Positions 1-7,696 of a stretch of DNA of 26,974 nt are shown in pieces. The notes beneath the pieces were generated by a model, which made no database searches, was not told the DNA's origin, and saw only the letters and a program-made list of their open reading frames with translations. The stretch is taken from contig CAAEDX010000082.1 in NCBI GenBank assembly GCA_900754715.1, positions 1-26,974 of the forward strand. The letters are read 5' to 3'. Both the position numbers and the translations under genes were made by a program. The DNA comes from Erysipelotrichaceae bacterium (lineage in GTDB: Bacteria; Bacillota_I; Bacilli_A; Erysipelotrichales; Erysipelotrichaceae). Each line of letters opens with the position of its first letter. Position 1 is the first letter of the stretch.

Positions 1-16
1 CCACTTTTGATAAAGT

Positions 17-421
17 TTAGCGCTTGCTGAACTGCGGAGCGCGACGGGCAGCCTTGAGGCCGTACTTCTTACGCTCTTTAGCACGCGGATCACGAGTGAC
101 GTAACCAGCTGCTTTCAGCGCAGGACGGTAATCGGAGCTTGCAGCCATCAGCGCGCGCGTAATGCCATGACGCATCGCGCCGGCCTGGCCAGTGTAGCCT
201 CCGCCCTTGACATTGATCTTGATATCAAACTGATTCACGGTCTCTGTCAGTTCGAGCGGTGAACGTACGACCATGCGCAGTGTTTCCTGCGGCAGGTATT
301 CTTCCAGCGTCTTGCCGTTTACGGTGATATTTCCTGTTCCCGGAGTCATGAAGACACGTGCAACAGAAGTCTTACGGCGACCTGTACCATTGTAAGTTAC
401 TGTATTTTTCTTAGTTGCCAT
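17..421 (-). CDS. rpsI: 30S ribosomal protein S9
   Basis: S9 is a small-subunit protein of the 30S head whose C-terminal tail reaches the P-site tRNA. The 134-residue product has the family's usual length, the glycine-rich central motif [19 protein letters not shown], and the diagnostic C-terminus [10 protein letters not shown]. The ATG is preceded by AGGAGG about 8 nt upstream. It lies 12 nt after rplM, the standard rplM-rpsI pair, and is presumably cotranscribed from the promoter at 948-976. Only 16 bases remain beyond the stop codon, so its terminator is outside the window. Identity is secure. Confidence 0.98.
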   Translation of the reverse strand: MATKKNTVTYNGTGRRKTSVARVFMTPGTGNITVNGKTLEEYLPQETLRMVVRSPLELTETVNQFDIKINVKGGGYTGQAGAMRHGITRALMAASSDYRPALKAAGYVTRDPRAKERKKYGLKAARRAPQFSKR

Positions 422-433
422 CTCTTATTCCTC

Positions 434-871
434 CTATCCTTTGATTACGAGCTCAACAGGTTTCTGAGCTGCGTGCGGATGCTCTGCACCCTTATAAACA
501 AACAGGTGTTTGCGCTGCACATCACCTAACTTCGTGTGCGGAAGCATGCCTTTGATGGCGCGCTCTACCCATTCAACCGTATATTTTTCCTTCATGACAC
601 GGGCGCTGCGCACGCGCAGGCCTCCTGCATAACCAGAATGGTTGTAGTATTTTTCGGTATCGAGCTTGTTTCCTGTCATCACGATCTGATCTGCATTGAC
701 CACGATCACGTAGTCACCGCAGTCTACATTCGGTGTAAACGTAGGTTTGTGCTTTCCTCTTAACACAGCTGCTACCTCAGTAGCAAGACGTCCTAAAGTC
801 TTTCCTGCACCGTCTACCACATACCATGTACGAGTCACTTCCGCAGGTTTTGTCATTGTAGTCTGACGCAT
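434..871 (-). CDS. rplM: 50S ribosomal protein L13
   Basis: L13 is an early-assembly 50S protein. The 145-residue product shows the family signatures TWYVVDGAGKTLGRLAT near the N-terminus, the central KYYNHSGYAGG, and HAAQKP near the C-terminus. The chosen ATG at 871 has AGGAGG about 9 nt upstream. It is the first gene of the rplM-rpsI unit, with its own promoter (948-976) and a leader of about 70 nt containing two inverted repeats. L13 is known in Firmicutes to have a leader RNA, so autoregulation is plausible but not shown here. In many Firmicutes rplM directly follows truA; here three genes separate them. Confidence 0.98.
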   Translation of the reverse strand: MRQTTMTKPAEVTRTWYVVDGAGKTLGRLATEVAAVLRGKHKPTFTPNVDCGDYVIVVNADQIVMTGNKLDTEKYYNHSGYAGGLRVRSARVMKEKYTVEWVERAIKGMLPHTKLGDVQRKHLFVYKGAEHPHAAQKPVELVIKG

Positions 872-947
872 CGTTCATTTCCTCCTTGTGTTTGAGATTG
901 TACCGGGTCTCAATAAAAGAGAGTGAATGCCATTTACGGCAAATATT
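872..947 (-). promoter_or_regulatory. rplM leader, candidate L13-type leader RNA
   Basis: Between the predicted start of transcription (about 940) and the rplM ATG the transcript can form two small hairpins. The first has arms TGCC/GGCA at 941-938 and 931-928 with a 6-nt loop. The second has arms TTGAGA/TCTCAA at 913-908 and 897-892 with a 10-nt loop. An AGGAGG follows. Known Firmicutes rplM mRNAs often carry an L13 leader; I cannot confirm a match to that family by eye. Confidence 0.35.
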
Positions 948-976
948 ATTTTATCTTTCAAATTGCCAAAAGTCAA
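948..976 (-). promoter_or_regulatory. Promoter of rplM-rpsI
   Basis: A -35 box TTGACT (976-971) and a -10 box TAAAAT (953-948) are separated by 17 bases. The -35 box overlaps the stop codon of the upstream rrf2 gene. The site makes rplM-rpsI an independent unit rather than the tail of the truA operon. Confidence 0.65.
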
Positions 977-1464
977 GAATTTATCGACATATCCGCATTT
1001 TTTGCGGGGCTGGGATGGGAGTCCTGCGCACTTTCTTCCACGGGACATTGGTGATCGCTTTTACGCATCAGATCAGCGATCGTGATATTGTCCAGATAAT
1101 CATTGATCTGGCGGGAAAGTTCGTTCCACATCGCGATCGTCCGGCATTCGCTGCGGCGTTCGCACGGCGTCGCATCACAGCTCAGACACTGCACCGGCGC
1201 CATGCTTCCGCCTTCGGTCAGGCGCAGGATCTCACCGACCTTATATTCTTGCGGCTTGCGGCACAGCCGGTAACCGCCGCCTTTGCCCTGCACACCTTCC
1301 ACGATGCCATTCTTTTTCAAGACCGGGATGATCCTTTCCAGATACTTCAGCGATATGCCCTGGCGCTCAGCAATCGTCTTCATCGGCACATAGGTATCTT
1401 TGCCGAGCTCCGCCAGATCGATCATCACACGCAGCGCATATCTCCCTCTGGTCGAAATCAACAT
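973..1464 (-). CDS. Rrf2-family transcriptional regulator, probable Fe-S type
   Basis: The 163-residue protein has the Rrf2 winged-helix N-terminus (LISTRGRYALRVMIDLA; recognition region about 28-65 with GKGGGYRL at 60-67). It carries a cysteine cluster, C93-x7-C101-x5-C107, with an extra C96, followed by RTIAMW. This layout resembles IscR/NsrR-type Rrf2 proteins that bind a [2Fe-2S] or [4Fe-4S] cluster; the single-cysteine CymR type fits less well. The tail beyond residue 135 is polar and probably disordered. The ATG at 1464 has AGGGGG 8 nt upstream. Its own promoter contains a perfect palindrome, consistent with autoregulation. It sits directly downstream of metY, so control of sulfur or iron-sulfur metabolism is an inference from position and family. 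The regulated genes are not known. Confidence 0.88.
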   Translation of the reverse strand: MLISTRGRYALRVMIDLAELGKDTYVPMKTIAERQGISLKYLERIIPVLKKNGIVEGVQGKGGGYRLCRKPQEYKVGEILRLTEGGSMAPVQCLSCDATPCERRSECRTIAMWNELSRQINDYLDNITIADLMRKSDHQCPVEESAQDSHPSPAKNADMSINS

Positions 1465-1487
1465 CCGCTATTCCCCCTTTTACTACC

Positions 1488-1516
1488 ATTATAAATGAAC
1501 GTTCAAATGGAATCAA
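1488..1516 (-). promoter_or_regulatory. Promoter of rrf2 with internal palindrome
   Basis: A -35 box TTGATT (1516-1511), 17 bases of spacer and a perfect -10 TATAAT (1493-1488). The spacer holds the perfect 10-bp palindrome TGAACGTTCA at 1496-1505, a good position for a repressor that blocks RNA polymerase. Binding by the Rrf2 protein itself is inferred. Confidence 0.75.
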
Positions 1517-1524
1517 ATGATTGC

Positions 1525-2820
1525 TTACAGCTGCGCTGCGGCATCAAGGGCTTGTTCAAGATCATTCAGGATATCTTCGATATGTTCGGTTCCGATCGAA
1601 AGCCGGATCGTATTGGGGAAGATGCCTTGATCGCGCTGCTCTTCTTCGCTCAATTGCGCATGCGTGGTCGTTGCGGGATGGATCACCAGGCTTTTTACAT
1701 CGGCCACATTGGCCAGCAAGGAAAACAGCTTCAGATGATCGATGAAGCAGTGTGCTTCTTTGATCCCGCCGCGGATGTTGAATGTGAAGATCGATGCGCC
1801 GCCATGAGGAAAATACCGCTGATAAAGCGCATGATCAGGATGATCCGCCAGCGATGGATGGCTGACGCTTTCCACCATCGGATGGGAATCCAGATAGCGG
1901 ACGACCGCGGCCGCATTCTCCGCATGACGCTGTAAGCGCAATGACAATGTCTCTGTGCCTTGCAGCAACAAAAAGGCCGCAAACGGAGAGATGCAGGCCC
2001 CGGCATCCCGCAGGATCACCGCTCTTACATAAGTGGTGAATGCCTTGTTTCCCATCGTCTTAGTAAAGGAAACTCCGTGATAGCTGTCATTGGGTTCGGT
2101 GAGAAAGGAAAATTTTCCAGAAGCTTGCCAGTCAAAACGGCCGGATTCAATGATCACACCGCCTAATGCCGTGCCATGACCGCCGATGAACTTGGTCGCT
2201 GAATACACGACGATGTCTGCCCCGTGCGCAAACGGGCGAAACAAGTACGGGGTGGCAAACGTATTGTCCACGACCAGCGGAATGCCATGGCGATGCGCGA
2301 TCTGCCCCAGCGCATCCAGATCGGGAATATCGCTGCCAGGATTGCCCAGCGTTTCCGCATACAGCAAGCGTGTCTGCGGCGTGATGGCCGCTTCGACATC
2401 AGCGAGGTCATGGATGTTCACAAATGTCGTGCTGATGCCCAGAGATGGCAGCGTGTGCGCCATCAGGTTGTAGCTTCCGCCATAGATGGTCTTCTGCGCG
2501 ACGATATGTCCGCCATTCTGTGCCAGCGCCTGCAGCGTATAACTGATCGCGGCAGCACCCGAGGCGAGCGCCAGCGCGGATGTACCGCCCTCAAGCGCAG
2601 CCATGCGCGTCTCAAACGCTTCCTGCGTCGGATTGGTCAGCCGGCCATAGATATTGCCGCCTTCATTCAGCGCAAACCGCTCTGCCGCCTGGGCACTGTC
2701 TTCAAAGACATACGATGTCGTTGCGTAGATCGGGACGGCCCGCGCGCCTGTGGCTGGATCAGGCTGTTCCTGTCCGGCGTGCAGCTGCAATGTCTCAAAA
2801 TGATATTCGTTTCTGTTCAT
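1525..2820 (-). CDS. metY: O-acetylhomoserine sulfhydrylase (Cys/Met metabolism PLP enzyme)
   Basis: A 431-residue enzyme of the Cys/Met-metabolism PLP family (fold type I), cytoplasmic. The PLP lysine lies in YSATKFIGGHGTALGG; upstream are the cofactor-binding ALASGAAAISY segment and the aspartate in VVDNTFATPY. The N-terminus (FETLQLHAGQEQPDPATGARAVPIYATTSYVF, split as FETLQLHAGQ...PIYATTSY) and the length of about 430 favour O-acetylhomoserine sulfhydrylase, which makes homocysteine from O-acetylhomoserine and sulfide, over the roughly 390-residue cystathionine synthases and lyases. The ATG at 2820 is preceded by GGAGG 7 nt away; an in-frame extension upstream to 2841 lacks support. It has its own strong promoter and a leader of only about 45 nt, too short for a SAM riboswitch. 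It is next to the Rrf2 gene, which may regulate it. Confidence 0.92.
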   Translation of the reverse strand: MNRNEYHFETLQLHAGQEQPDPATGARAVPIYATTSYVFEDSAQAAERFALNEGGNIYGRLTNPTQEAFETRMAALEGGTSALALASGAAAISYTLQALAQNGGHIVAQKTIYGGSYNLMAHTLPSLGISTTFVNIHDLADVEAAITPQTRLLYAETLGNPGSDIPDLDALGQIAHRHGIPLVVDNTFATPYLFRPFAHGADIVVYSATKFIGGHGTALGGVIIESGRFDWQASGKFSFLTEPNDSYHGVSFTKTMGNKAFTTYVRAVILRDAGACISPFAAFLLLQGTETLSLRLQRHAENAAAVVRYLDSHPMVESVSHPSLADHPDHALYQRYFPHGGASIFTFNIRGGIKEAHCFIDHLKLFSLLANVADVKSLVIHPATTTHAQLSEEEQRDQGIFPNTIRLSIGTEHIEDILNDLEQALDAAAQL

Positions 2821-2871
2821 CCTATTTCCTCCGTTTCTCATTACTTTCTACCTACTCAAAAAGTTGGTTTA

Positions 2872-2900
2872 ATGATACCACTGCCATTTATCACCGTCAA
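2872..2900 (-). promoter_or_regulatory. Promoter of metY
   Basis: A -35 box TTGACG (2900-2895), 17-base spacer and -10 TATCAT (2877-2872) preceded by TGG, an extended -10. It starts immediately after the T-run of the upstream terminator. Confidence 0.75.
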
Positions 2901-2901
2901 T

Positions 2902-2936
2902 AAAAAAAGCCTGACATCCGGTGCTGGTGTCAAGCT
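2902..2936 (-). terminator. Intrinsic terminator of the ecf-truA-PHP operon
   Basis: In the minus-strand transcript, arm AGCTTGACA (2936-2928) pairs with TGTCAGGCT (2916-2908) over 9 bp including one G-U. The loop is 11 nt and is followed by seven T residues (2908-2902). It lies 10 bases after the stop codon of the PHP gene. Confidence 0.85.
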
Positions 2937-2945
2937 ATCGATCAT

Positions 2946-3794
2946 TCATCGTCCTGCAGGCAGGCAGTGTCTTCTTTTGTCTCTGATCCTTTTGAAATCA
3001 ACACGCGGCAGCGCATCGCACACCGGAATGCCAAGCTGCCGCAGACGCGACAGTCCTTCATCTCGCAGGGAATCATCCGCAAGTGCTCGCGGATCATGTG
3101 CATCCACGCCGATGATGGCGGTATTGCCGGTCTGTGCGGCGATCTCCCAGAACGCATGATGCGGATATGCCTCAGCATGCATGGCGCGGTTAAAGGCAGC
3201 GCCAGCCAGGTTATATTCCAGCGGAATGCCGTTTTCCAGCGCGCAGACGCACAGTGTGCGAAATGCCTCTGTCACTTCTTCATTCACTTCATGGATGCCG
3301 CGCATGAACAGCTCCGGGTGACAGAAGCAGGAATACATGCCTGTCCGCATGGCGGCTACAGCATCCTCGACGTATAGTTTCAGCTCATGGCTGGTACGGA
3401 TGCCGCCAAAGTAGATGCGACCGCCGCTGTCCCGGTTTTCATCGGTGCGGTAGTAATGATGCCCCAGCATGATGTAATCAATGTCATGCTCGATGACGAA
3501 ATCAAGCAGCCAGTCCATGTAGGCTGGAAAATACTCACATTCCAGTCCGATCAGGATATCGATCTTTCCCTGATAACGCGCTTTCAATGTCCGTATGGAA
3601 GCAAGGTAATCTTCTGCCTGGCTCAGCGGCATGCGCATATGCGCAGTAAAAGAGGATGCGTATTTCCATGGGGTGTGGTCAGAGAACCCCAGCGCCTCAT
3701 AGCCGTTGGCCAGCGCGGCCCGGACATATTCTTCGTCGCTGCCGCAGGCATGCATGCAGCGAGATGTATGAGTGTGATAATTGGTCTTCCTCAT
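2946..3794 (-). CDS. PHP-domain phosphoesterase, histidinol-phosphatase-like
   Basis: The 282-residue protein is a PHP-domain metallophosphoesterase. Metal-ligand motifs are visible in order: YHTHTSRCMHA at the N-terminus, GFSDHTPW, GLECEYFP, HHYYRTD, CHPELF and the terminal GVDAHDP. Length and motifs resemble HisJ/HisK histidinol-phosphate phosphatases, but no histidine-biosynthesis gene is present nearby, so the substrate is uncertain. The frame is open far upstream, but that part is out-of-frame truA sequence. Of three tandem ATGs (3800, 3797, 3794) the last has the best spacing (7 nt) from GGAGG. The truA TGA overlaps the tandem ATGs, so translation is probably coupled. It is the last gene of the ecf-truA operon. 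Confidence 0.82.
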   Translation of the reverse strand: MRKTNYHTHTSRCMHACGSDEEYVRAALANGYEALGFSDHTPWKYASSFTAHMRMPLSQAEDYLASIRTLKARYQGKIDILIGLECEYFPAYMDWLLDFVIEHDIDYIMLGHHYYRTDENRDSGGRIYFGGIRTSHELKLYVEDAVAAMRTGMYSCFCHPELFMRGIHEVNEEVTEAFRTLCVCALENGIPLEYNLAGAAFNRAMHAEAYPHHAFWEIAAQTGNTAIIGVDAHDPRALADDSLRDEGLSRLRQLGIPVCDALPRVDFKRIRDKRRHCLPAGR

Positions 3795-3796
3795 CA

Positions 3797-4543
3797 TCAT
3801 GCCTCCTCTTCCGGATAGCGGACCTCGACCAGATACAGGCCGCTGCCCGGCGCTTTGTAACGGCACGCCTCTTTGTCTTTCGCCTCCAGCATGGCCTTTA
3901 CTTCTTGCACGCTCAGCCTGTCTCTGCCGGCTTCGATGAGCGTGCCCACGATCATGCGCACCATATAGCGCAAAAAGCTGTTGCCTTCCAGACGGAAATG
4001 CAATCCATCCGCCGTTTCTTCGATCGCGCACATCGTGATCGTGCGCACCCGTGACTTGCGCGGATCGATGCGGCTGGATGTGAAGCTCGTAAAGTCATGC
4101 GTGCCCACAAAGAGCGCTGCGCATTCCTTCATCCGCTCGATGTTCAGCCGGCCGCGGTAAAATGCCCGATAGCGCTGCAAAAACGGGTTATCGACATCAT
4201 AGCTCAAATAATAATCATATCGTTTGCTTATTGCGTCAAAGCGGGCATGGAAATCTTCCCGTACTTTTTCGACATCCTGTATGCGGATGTCCGCAGGAAG
4301 AAGGGCGTTCATGGCCCTGCGCCATTGTTCTTTGCTCATTTTTAGCTCACTGTCAAAATGAAAGACTTGCGCGATGGCATGTACGCCCGCGTCGGTCCTG
4401 CCGCTGCCAGTGATCTCTACAGGATGATGATGGATCCTCTCCATCACATCCATGATGATGCTTTCAATGCCCAGCGCATTATCCTGGCGCTGCCAGCCGG
4501 CATAGCCGCTGCCATCATAACTGACAGTCACCTTCAGGCGCAT
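3797..4543 (-). CDS. truA: tRNA pseudouridine(38-40) synthase TruA
   Basis: TruA converts uridines 38-40 of the tRNA anticodon arm to pseudouridine. The 248-residue product begins RLKVTVSYDGSGYAGWQRQ and contains the catalytic-aspartate motif GSGRTDAGVHA near residue 50. It also has the conserved RYMVRMIVGTL segment near residue 205; length is normal for the family. The start overlaps the 3' end of ecfT by 10 nt. The order ecfA1-ecfA2-ecfT-truA is conserved in many Firmicutes. Confidence 0.97.
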   Translation of the reverse strand: MRLKVTVSYDGSGYAGWQRQDNALGIESIIMDVMERIHHHPVEITGSGRTDAGVHAIAQVFHFDSELKMSKEQWRRAMNALLPADIRIQDVEKVREDFHARFDAISKRYDYYLSYDVDNPFLQRYRAFYRGRLNIERMKECAALFVGTHDFTSFTSSRIDPRKSRVRTITMCAIEETADGLHFRLEGNSFLRYMVRMIVGTLIEAGRDRLSVQEVKAMLEAKDKEACRYKAPGSGLYLVEVRYPEEEA

Positions 4544-5340
4544 CCGAGCACTCCCATCGCGATGAGCACGCCCAGCAGCAGGACGCTGCCTAGCAACAAA
4601 GCCAGATCGATGCCACGCAGTTTCAAGGCCTTGTAGCGAGTACGCGCTCTGCCTGGCACATATCCTCTTGCTTCCATCGCGTTGGCCAGCTGTTCGGCGC
4701 GGTCAAACGCCGAAACGAATAGTGGCACGATCAACGAGAGAACAGCGCCGATTTTTTCCTTCAGCGATCCGCTGCTCATGTCGACGCCGCGGGATGCCTG
4801 AGCCTTCATGATGCGCTGCGTCTCTTCGATCAGCGTGGGGATGAAGCGCAGCGCGATCGAGATCATCATCGCGATCTCATGCGCCGGCACCCCGATCCGG
4901 CGAAATGGCTTGAGCAGATCTTCGATGCCAAGCGTGAGATCCAGCGGTTTGGTCGTAGCGGTCAGGATGGTAGTGATGATGACCATCAAAGCAAGACGAA
5001 CGACGATGTATAAAGTTTGGGACACTGCCCCGCTGTAAATATGAAAACTGCCCAGCGACAACAGCACATAGCCCTCATGAATGACGAGCAAGTTGATGAC
5101 GAGCAGGAATACGAGCATGAAGAGCATCGGCTTCATCGCGCGCCATACGAACGAAAGCTGCAGCTTGGCCATAAGGGCAACGGCGCAGACGACCACCCCG
5201 AGCACGATATAGCCGGTATATCCGGCTGGGATGAAGATGGCGATCATCGTGATGAGCATGGCGCAGATCTTGGCGCGCGGATCCATGCGATGGACGAGGG
5301 AATTCAGCGGCAGATAGCGGCCCAACGCAATATTATTCAT
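4534..5340 (-). CDS. ecfT: ECF transporter transmembrane component EcfT
   Basis: EcfT is the shared membrane coupling subunit of energy-coupling-factor transporters, linking the two ATPases to interchangeable vitamin- or metal-binding S components. The 268-residue protein is hydrophobic with about five to six membrane helices. It begins with the typical PLNSLVHRMDPRAKI and has the two coupling motifs characteristic of EcfT: ASRG (in MKAQASRGVDM) and ARG (in AMEARGYVPGRART). It overlaps ecfA2 by 8 nt and truA by 10 nt. No S component is encoded in the window, consistent with a group II (shared) module; S proteins would be elsewhere. Confidence 0.95.
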   Translation of the reverse strand: MNNIALGRYLPLNSLVHRMDPRAKICAMLITMIAIFIPAGYTGYIVLGVVVCAVALMAKLQLSFVWRAMKPMLFMLVFLLVINLLVIHEGYVLLSLGSFHIYSGAVSQTLYIVVRLALMVIITTILTATTKPLDLTLGIEDLLKPFRRIGVPAHEIAMMISIALRFIPTLIEETQRIMKAQASRGVDMSSGSLKEKIGAVLSLIVPLFVSAFDRAEQLANAMEARGYVPGRARTRYKALKLRGIDLALLLGSVLLLGVLIAMGVLGCA

Positions 5341-6193
5341 GACGCTTCACCTCACTTGCGGCAGCGGCTGCCAGCTCTGGGAGGCTGAGCAGTTCATCTG
5401 AAAGATGAAAGCCTCTGGCATTGAGCGCCTCACGCAGCCGAATGACAGCGGGCGGAGTGATGCGCAGCTCATCCAGGACTGCCGTATCCCGGAAAAAGTC
5501 CTTGACGTCCTGATCGCGGCAGATCGCGCCATTGCGAACCACGATGACATGATCGCAGTACTTCAGGACATGTTCCATATCGTGCGTAACAAGCAGGACG
5601 GTCTTATGAAATTCCTCATTCATGCGCACGAAGAGCTCCATCATCTCTCTGGCTCCCTGAGGATCCAGGCCGGCAGTGGGCTCATCGAGCACGAGCACGC
5701 CGGGATCCATCGCCAGGATGCCGGCAATGGCGACTCTGCGCTTCTGCCCGCCGGAAAGCTCAAAAGGCGAACGAGAAAGGTATTCCTCTCCCAGCCCGAC
5801 CAGCGGCAAGACCTTGCGGACCGTCTGCGCCGCGCTCTCCTCATCAGCGCCGAAATTTTTCGGTCCAAAGGCAATATCTTTTTCAATCGTTTCTTCAAAC
5901 AGCTGATACTCTGGAAACTGAAATACGAGTCCGACATTTTTGCGGAGCTCCTTCAGATTCTTTGGTTTTTCGCCAGCACGGATCAGCTTCCCGCATACCT
6001 CCAGTTCACCGCTTGTGGGAAGCAGCAGCGCGTTGAGGTGCTGAACCAGCGTCGATTTGCCGCTTCCGGTCTCTCCGATGATCGCAGTGACCTTTCCTTC
6101 GGGAATATCCAGATCGATATCTTTGAGCGCCGCATAGGCAAATGGTGTGCCTTCATTATAGGTATGGCTTAGTTTTCTAAACGTAATCGGCAC
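5333..6193 (-). CDS. ecfA2: ECF transporter ATPase EcfA2
   Basis: The second ATPase of the ECF module, 286 residues. It shows Walker A GETGSGKST, the Q-loop region VFQFPEYQLFEETIEKDIAFGP, the ABC signature LSGGQKRRVAIAG, Walker B VLVLDEPTAGLDP and the H-loop LVTHD. The N-terminus ITFRKLSHTYNEGTPFAYAAL matches EcfA2 rather than EcfA1. The start is a GTG at 6193, which places it 25 nt inside the 3' end of ecfA1, with a purine-rich AGGTGG about 11 nt upstream. Translational coupling to ecfA1 is likely. Confidence 0.95.
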   Translation of the reverse strand: MPITFRKLSHTYNEGTPFAYAALKDIDLDIPEGKVTAIIGETGSGKSTLVQHLNALLLPTSGELEVCGKLIRAGEKPKNLKELRKNVGLVFQFPEYQLFEETIEKDIAFGPKNFGADEESAAQTVRKVLPLVGLGEEYLSRSPFELSGGQKRRVAIAGILAMDPGVLVLDEPTAGLDPQGAREMMELFVRMNEEFHKTVLLVTHDMEHVLKYCDHVIVVRNGAICRDQDVKDFFRDTAVLDELRITPPAVIRLREALNARGFHLSDELLSLPELAAAAASEVKRHE

Positions 6194-6996
6194 AGTTCAT
6201 CCACCACCTTTTCCATCCGGATCTCACGTTTCAGGCTGATCCCATGTTTTTTCATTTCGTTGACAAATTTCAATGAGAATGGGATGTCCAGCTGCATCTG
6301 GACCAGTTCCTCTTCATTGTTGAGCACTTCAGAAGGCGTGCCATCCATCACGACATGTCCTTCCTTCATGACGATGACGTGATCGCTGCTGACCATTTCT
6401 TCGATATCATGGGTGATCGAGATGATCGTGATCCCGGTCTCTTCATGGATCTTTTTGACCAGCGCGTTGATCTCTGCTTTCCCCTGCGGATCCAGCATGC
6501 TCGTCGATTCATCAAAGATCAGGATCTGCGGACGCATGGCCAGCACGCCGGCGATGGCCACTCGCTGCTTTTGACCACCGGACAGCTTGGTCGGTTCGCT
6601 GTTCAGGTACTTGCTCATGTTGACGCGGGCAGCGAATTCCTCGATGATCTGCTGCATCTGTTCATGAGGCACCTGATGATTTTCCAGACCAAACGCGATA
6701 TCATCTGCCACGGTCGCACCGATAAACTGATTATCCGGATTCTGGAACACGATGCCCACTTTATCGCGGATATCGTATACCGTTTCCTCTTTCAGCTCGA
6801 TGCCATCGACACGGATGGTCCCGCTCTGCGCTTCCAGCAGGCCGATCAGCAGCTTCGCGATCGTCGACTTTCCTGAACCGTTATGCCCCACGATGACCGT
6901 GTAGCTTCCTTCCTCGATGGAAAAGCTGACGTCATCGAGTGCCTTGATCTGTTCGTCATAGGAAAAAGAAAGATGTTCTATCTCGATTTTCTTCAA
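6169..6996 (-). CDS. ecfA1: ECF transporter ATPase EcfA1
   Basis: The first ATPase of the ECF module, 275 residues from the chosen start. Walker A GHNGSGKST is at 37-45, followed by VFQNPDNQFIGATVADDIAFG, signature LSGGQKQRVAIAG, Walker B ILIFDEST and H-loop SITHD. The best start is a TTG at 6996, placed 6 nt after GAGGTG and giving MKKIEIEHLSFSYD. The GTG at 7005 is also in frame but is part of that ribosome binding site. It is the first gene of the ecfA1-ecfA2-ecfT-truA-PHP operon and has its own promoter at 7026-7054. Confidence 0.94.
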   Translation of the reverse strand: MKKIEIEHLSFSYDEQIKALDDVSFSIEEGSYTVIVGHNGSGKSTIAKLLIGLLEAQSGTIRVDGIELKEETVYDIRDKVGIVFQNPDNQFIGATVADDIAFGLENHQVPHEQMQQIIEEFAARVNMSKYLNSEPTKLSGGQKQRVAIAGVLAMRPQILIFDESTSMLDPQGKAEINALVKKIHEETGITIISITHDIEEMVSSDHVIVMKEGHVVMDGTPSEVLNNEEELVQMQLDIPFSLKFVNEMKKHGISLKREIRMEKVVDELCRLRLEN

Positions 6997-7025
6997 TGCG
7001 ATCACCTCAACGATTTAACTGTTCC

Positions 7026-7054
7026 ATTATACACCACCAGGTTCTGTTACACAA
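7026..7054 (-). promoter_or_regulatory. Promoter of the ecfA1 operon
   Basis: A perfect -10 TATAAT (7031-7026) and a weak -35 TTGTGT (7054-7049) with 17-base spacing. It lies just after the strong terminator of the upstream gene, so the ECF module is transcribed independently of the ribosomal operon. Confidence 0.65.
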
Positions 7055-7059
7055 ACAAT

Positions 7060-7093
7060 AAAACTGACATCTGCTCATGCAGATGCCAGTTTT
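7060..7093 (-). terminator. Strong intrinsic terminator after the RraB-like gene
   Basis: A 15-bp stem, arms 7093-7079 and 7074-7060, with one G-U pair and a 4-nt loop. It is A/T-flanked on both sides so it can also act in the other direction. It begins 3 bases after the stop codon. Confidence 0.9.
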
Positions 7094-7096
7094 TCA

Positions 7097-7669
7097 TCAA
7101 TATACAGGATCGCAGTGCCATCCTTCATATGTGCCATGATTGCTCTTCGTCTCTTCAAAGAGGTATGTCACATGCTGCATCATCAGATCCTTATCCATCG
7201 GCGCGATATGCATGCAAACGGCGGAGTTTTCATTTTCACCCTTGGTCACGACATAACCGCGTTTGACCACGCTTTCCTTGAAATGATTCATGTCTTCCTC
7301 GCTCGGGAAACTCATCTGGTGTTCGACCGGGCGCTCAGCAGTATGGACATCCTGAACCGCGCCCAGCGCCTTGATCGCTTCATCGATGTTCGCGCTGATC
7401 TTCGCTTTCGTTTCTTCATCCATCACATACGGTTCTTCCTGCGCATTCTGCTCCTTAAATGCCGGAATATCAACATCCACATCGTCCACGTCTGCGGTGC
7501 TCTTCACCTCGTCGATATGGAAATCGCCAGCTGAATCTTCTTCGTCATCGGTCAGCAGCCCCTCATCCAGCTTCATGATCTCTTTTTTGTTTTTCTGCAG
7601 TTTGTAGACCGCAAATGCGACCGCGCCGCCTACCGCTGCGATGGCAGGAATCAGTCTTGATAATTTCAT
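7097..7669 (-). CDS. Membrane-anchored protein with RraB-like C-terminal domain
   Basis: A 190-residue protein in three parts. Residues 5-23 form one hydrophobic helix (IPAIAAVGGAVAFAVYKL) followed by lysines, indicating a membrane anchor with a cytoplasmic body. Residues about 35-85 are very acidic and probably disordered. Residues about 115-190 form a small domain, with FPSEEDMNHFKESVVKRGY and an end reading NHGTYEGWHCDPVY. The domain order and the terminal Y-[DE]-G-W motif resemble the RraB family (ribonuclease E regulator B) and related small domains; this is recognition by eye only. The ATG at 7669 sits 8 nt after AGGAGG; an in-frame TTG at 7675 is closer and less likely. It has a probable extended -10 promoter and a very strong terminator, so it may be a single-gene unit. 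Function unknown. Confidence 0.75.
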   Translation of the reverse strand: MKLSRLIPAIAAVGGAVAFAVYKLQKNKKEIMKLDEGLLTDDEEDSAGDFHIDEVKSTADVDDVDVDIPAFKEQNAQEEPYVMDEETKAKISANIDEAIKALGAVQDVHTAERPVEHQMSFPSEEDMNHFKESVVKRGYVVTKGENENSAVCMHIAPMDKDLMMQHVTYLFEETKSNHGTYEGWHCDPVY

Positions 7670-7696
7670 CTGCAATACCTCCTAATCGTTATCCTT

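Noticed and set aside
2821..2870. SAM riboswitch or T-box in front of metY
   Set aside because: The leader from the predicted start to the ATG is only about 45 nt, too short for either, and holds no matching stems.
2224..3159. Long plus-strand open frame of 311 codons opposite metY and the PHP gene
   Set aside because: It lies opposite genes with clear family motifs, crosses a terminator and promoter of the other strand, and shows no recognisable domain.
3801..4031. 77-codon N-terminal extension of the PHP phosphatase
   Set aside because: The extension is truA sequence in another frame, has low-complexity Arg/Gly content and no ribosome binding site; the start at 3794 follows GGAGG.
5405..6172. 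Long plus-strand open frame of 255 codons opposite ecfA2
   Set aside because: Antisense shadow of a gene with complete ABC ATPase motifs; no ribosome binding site or domain of its own.
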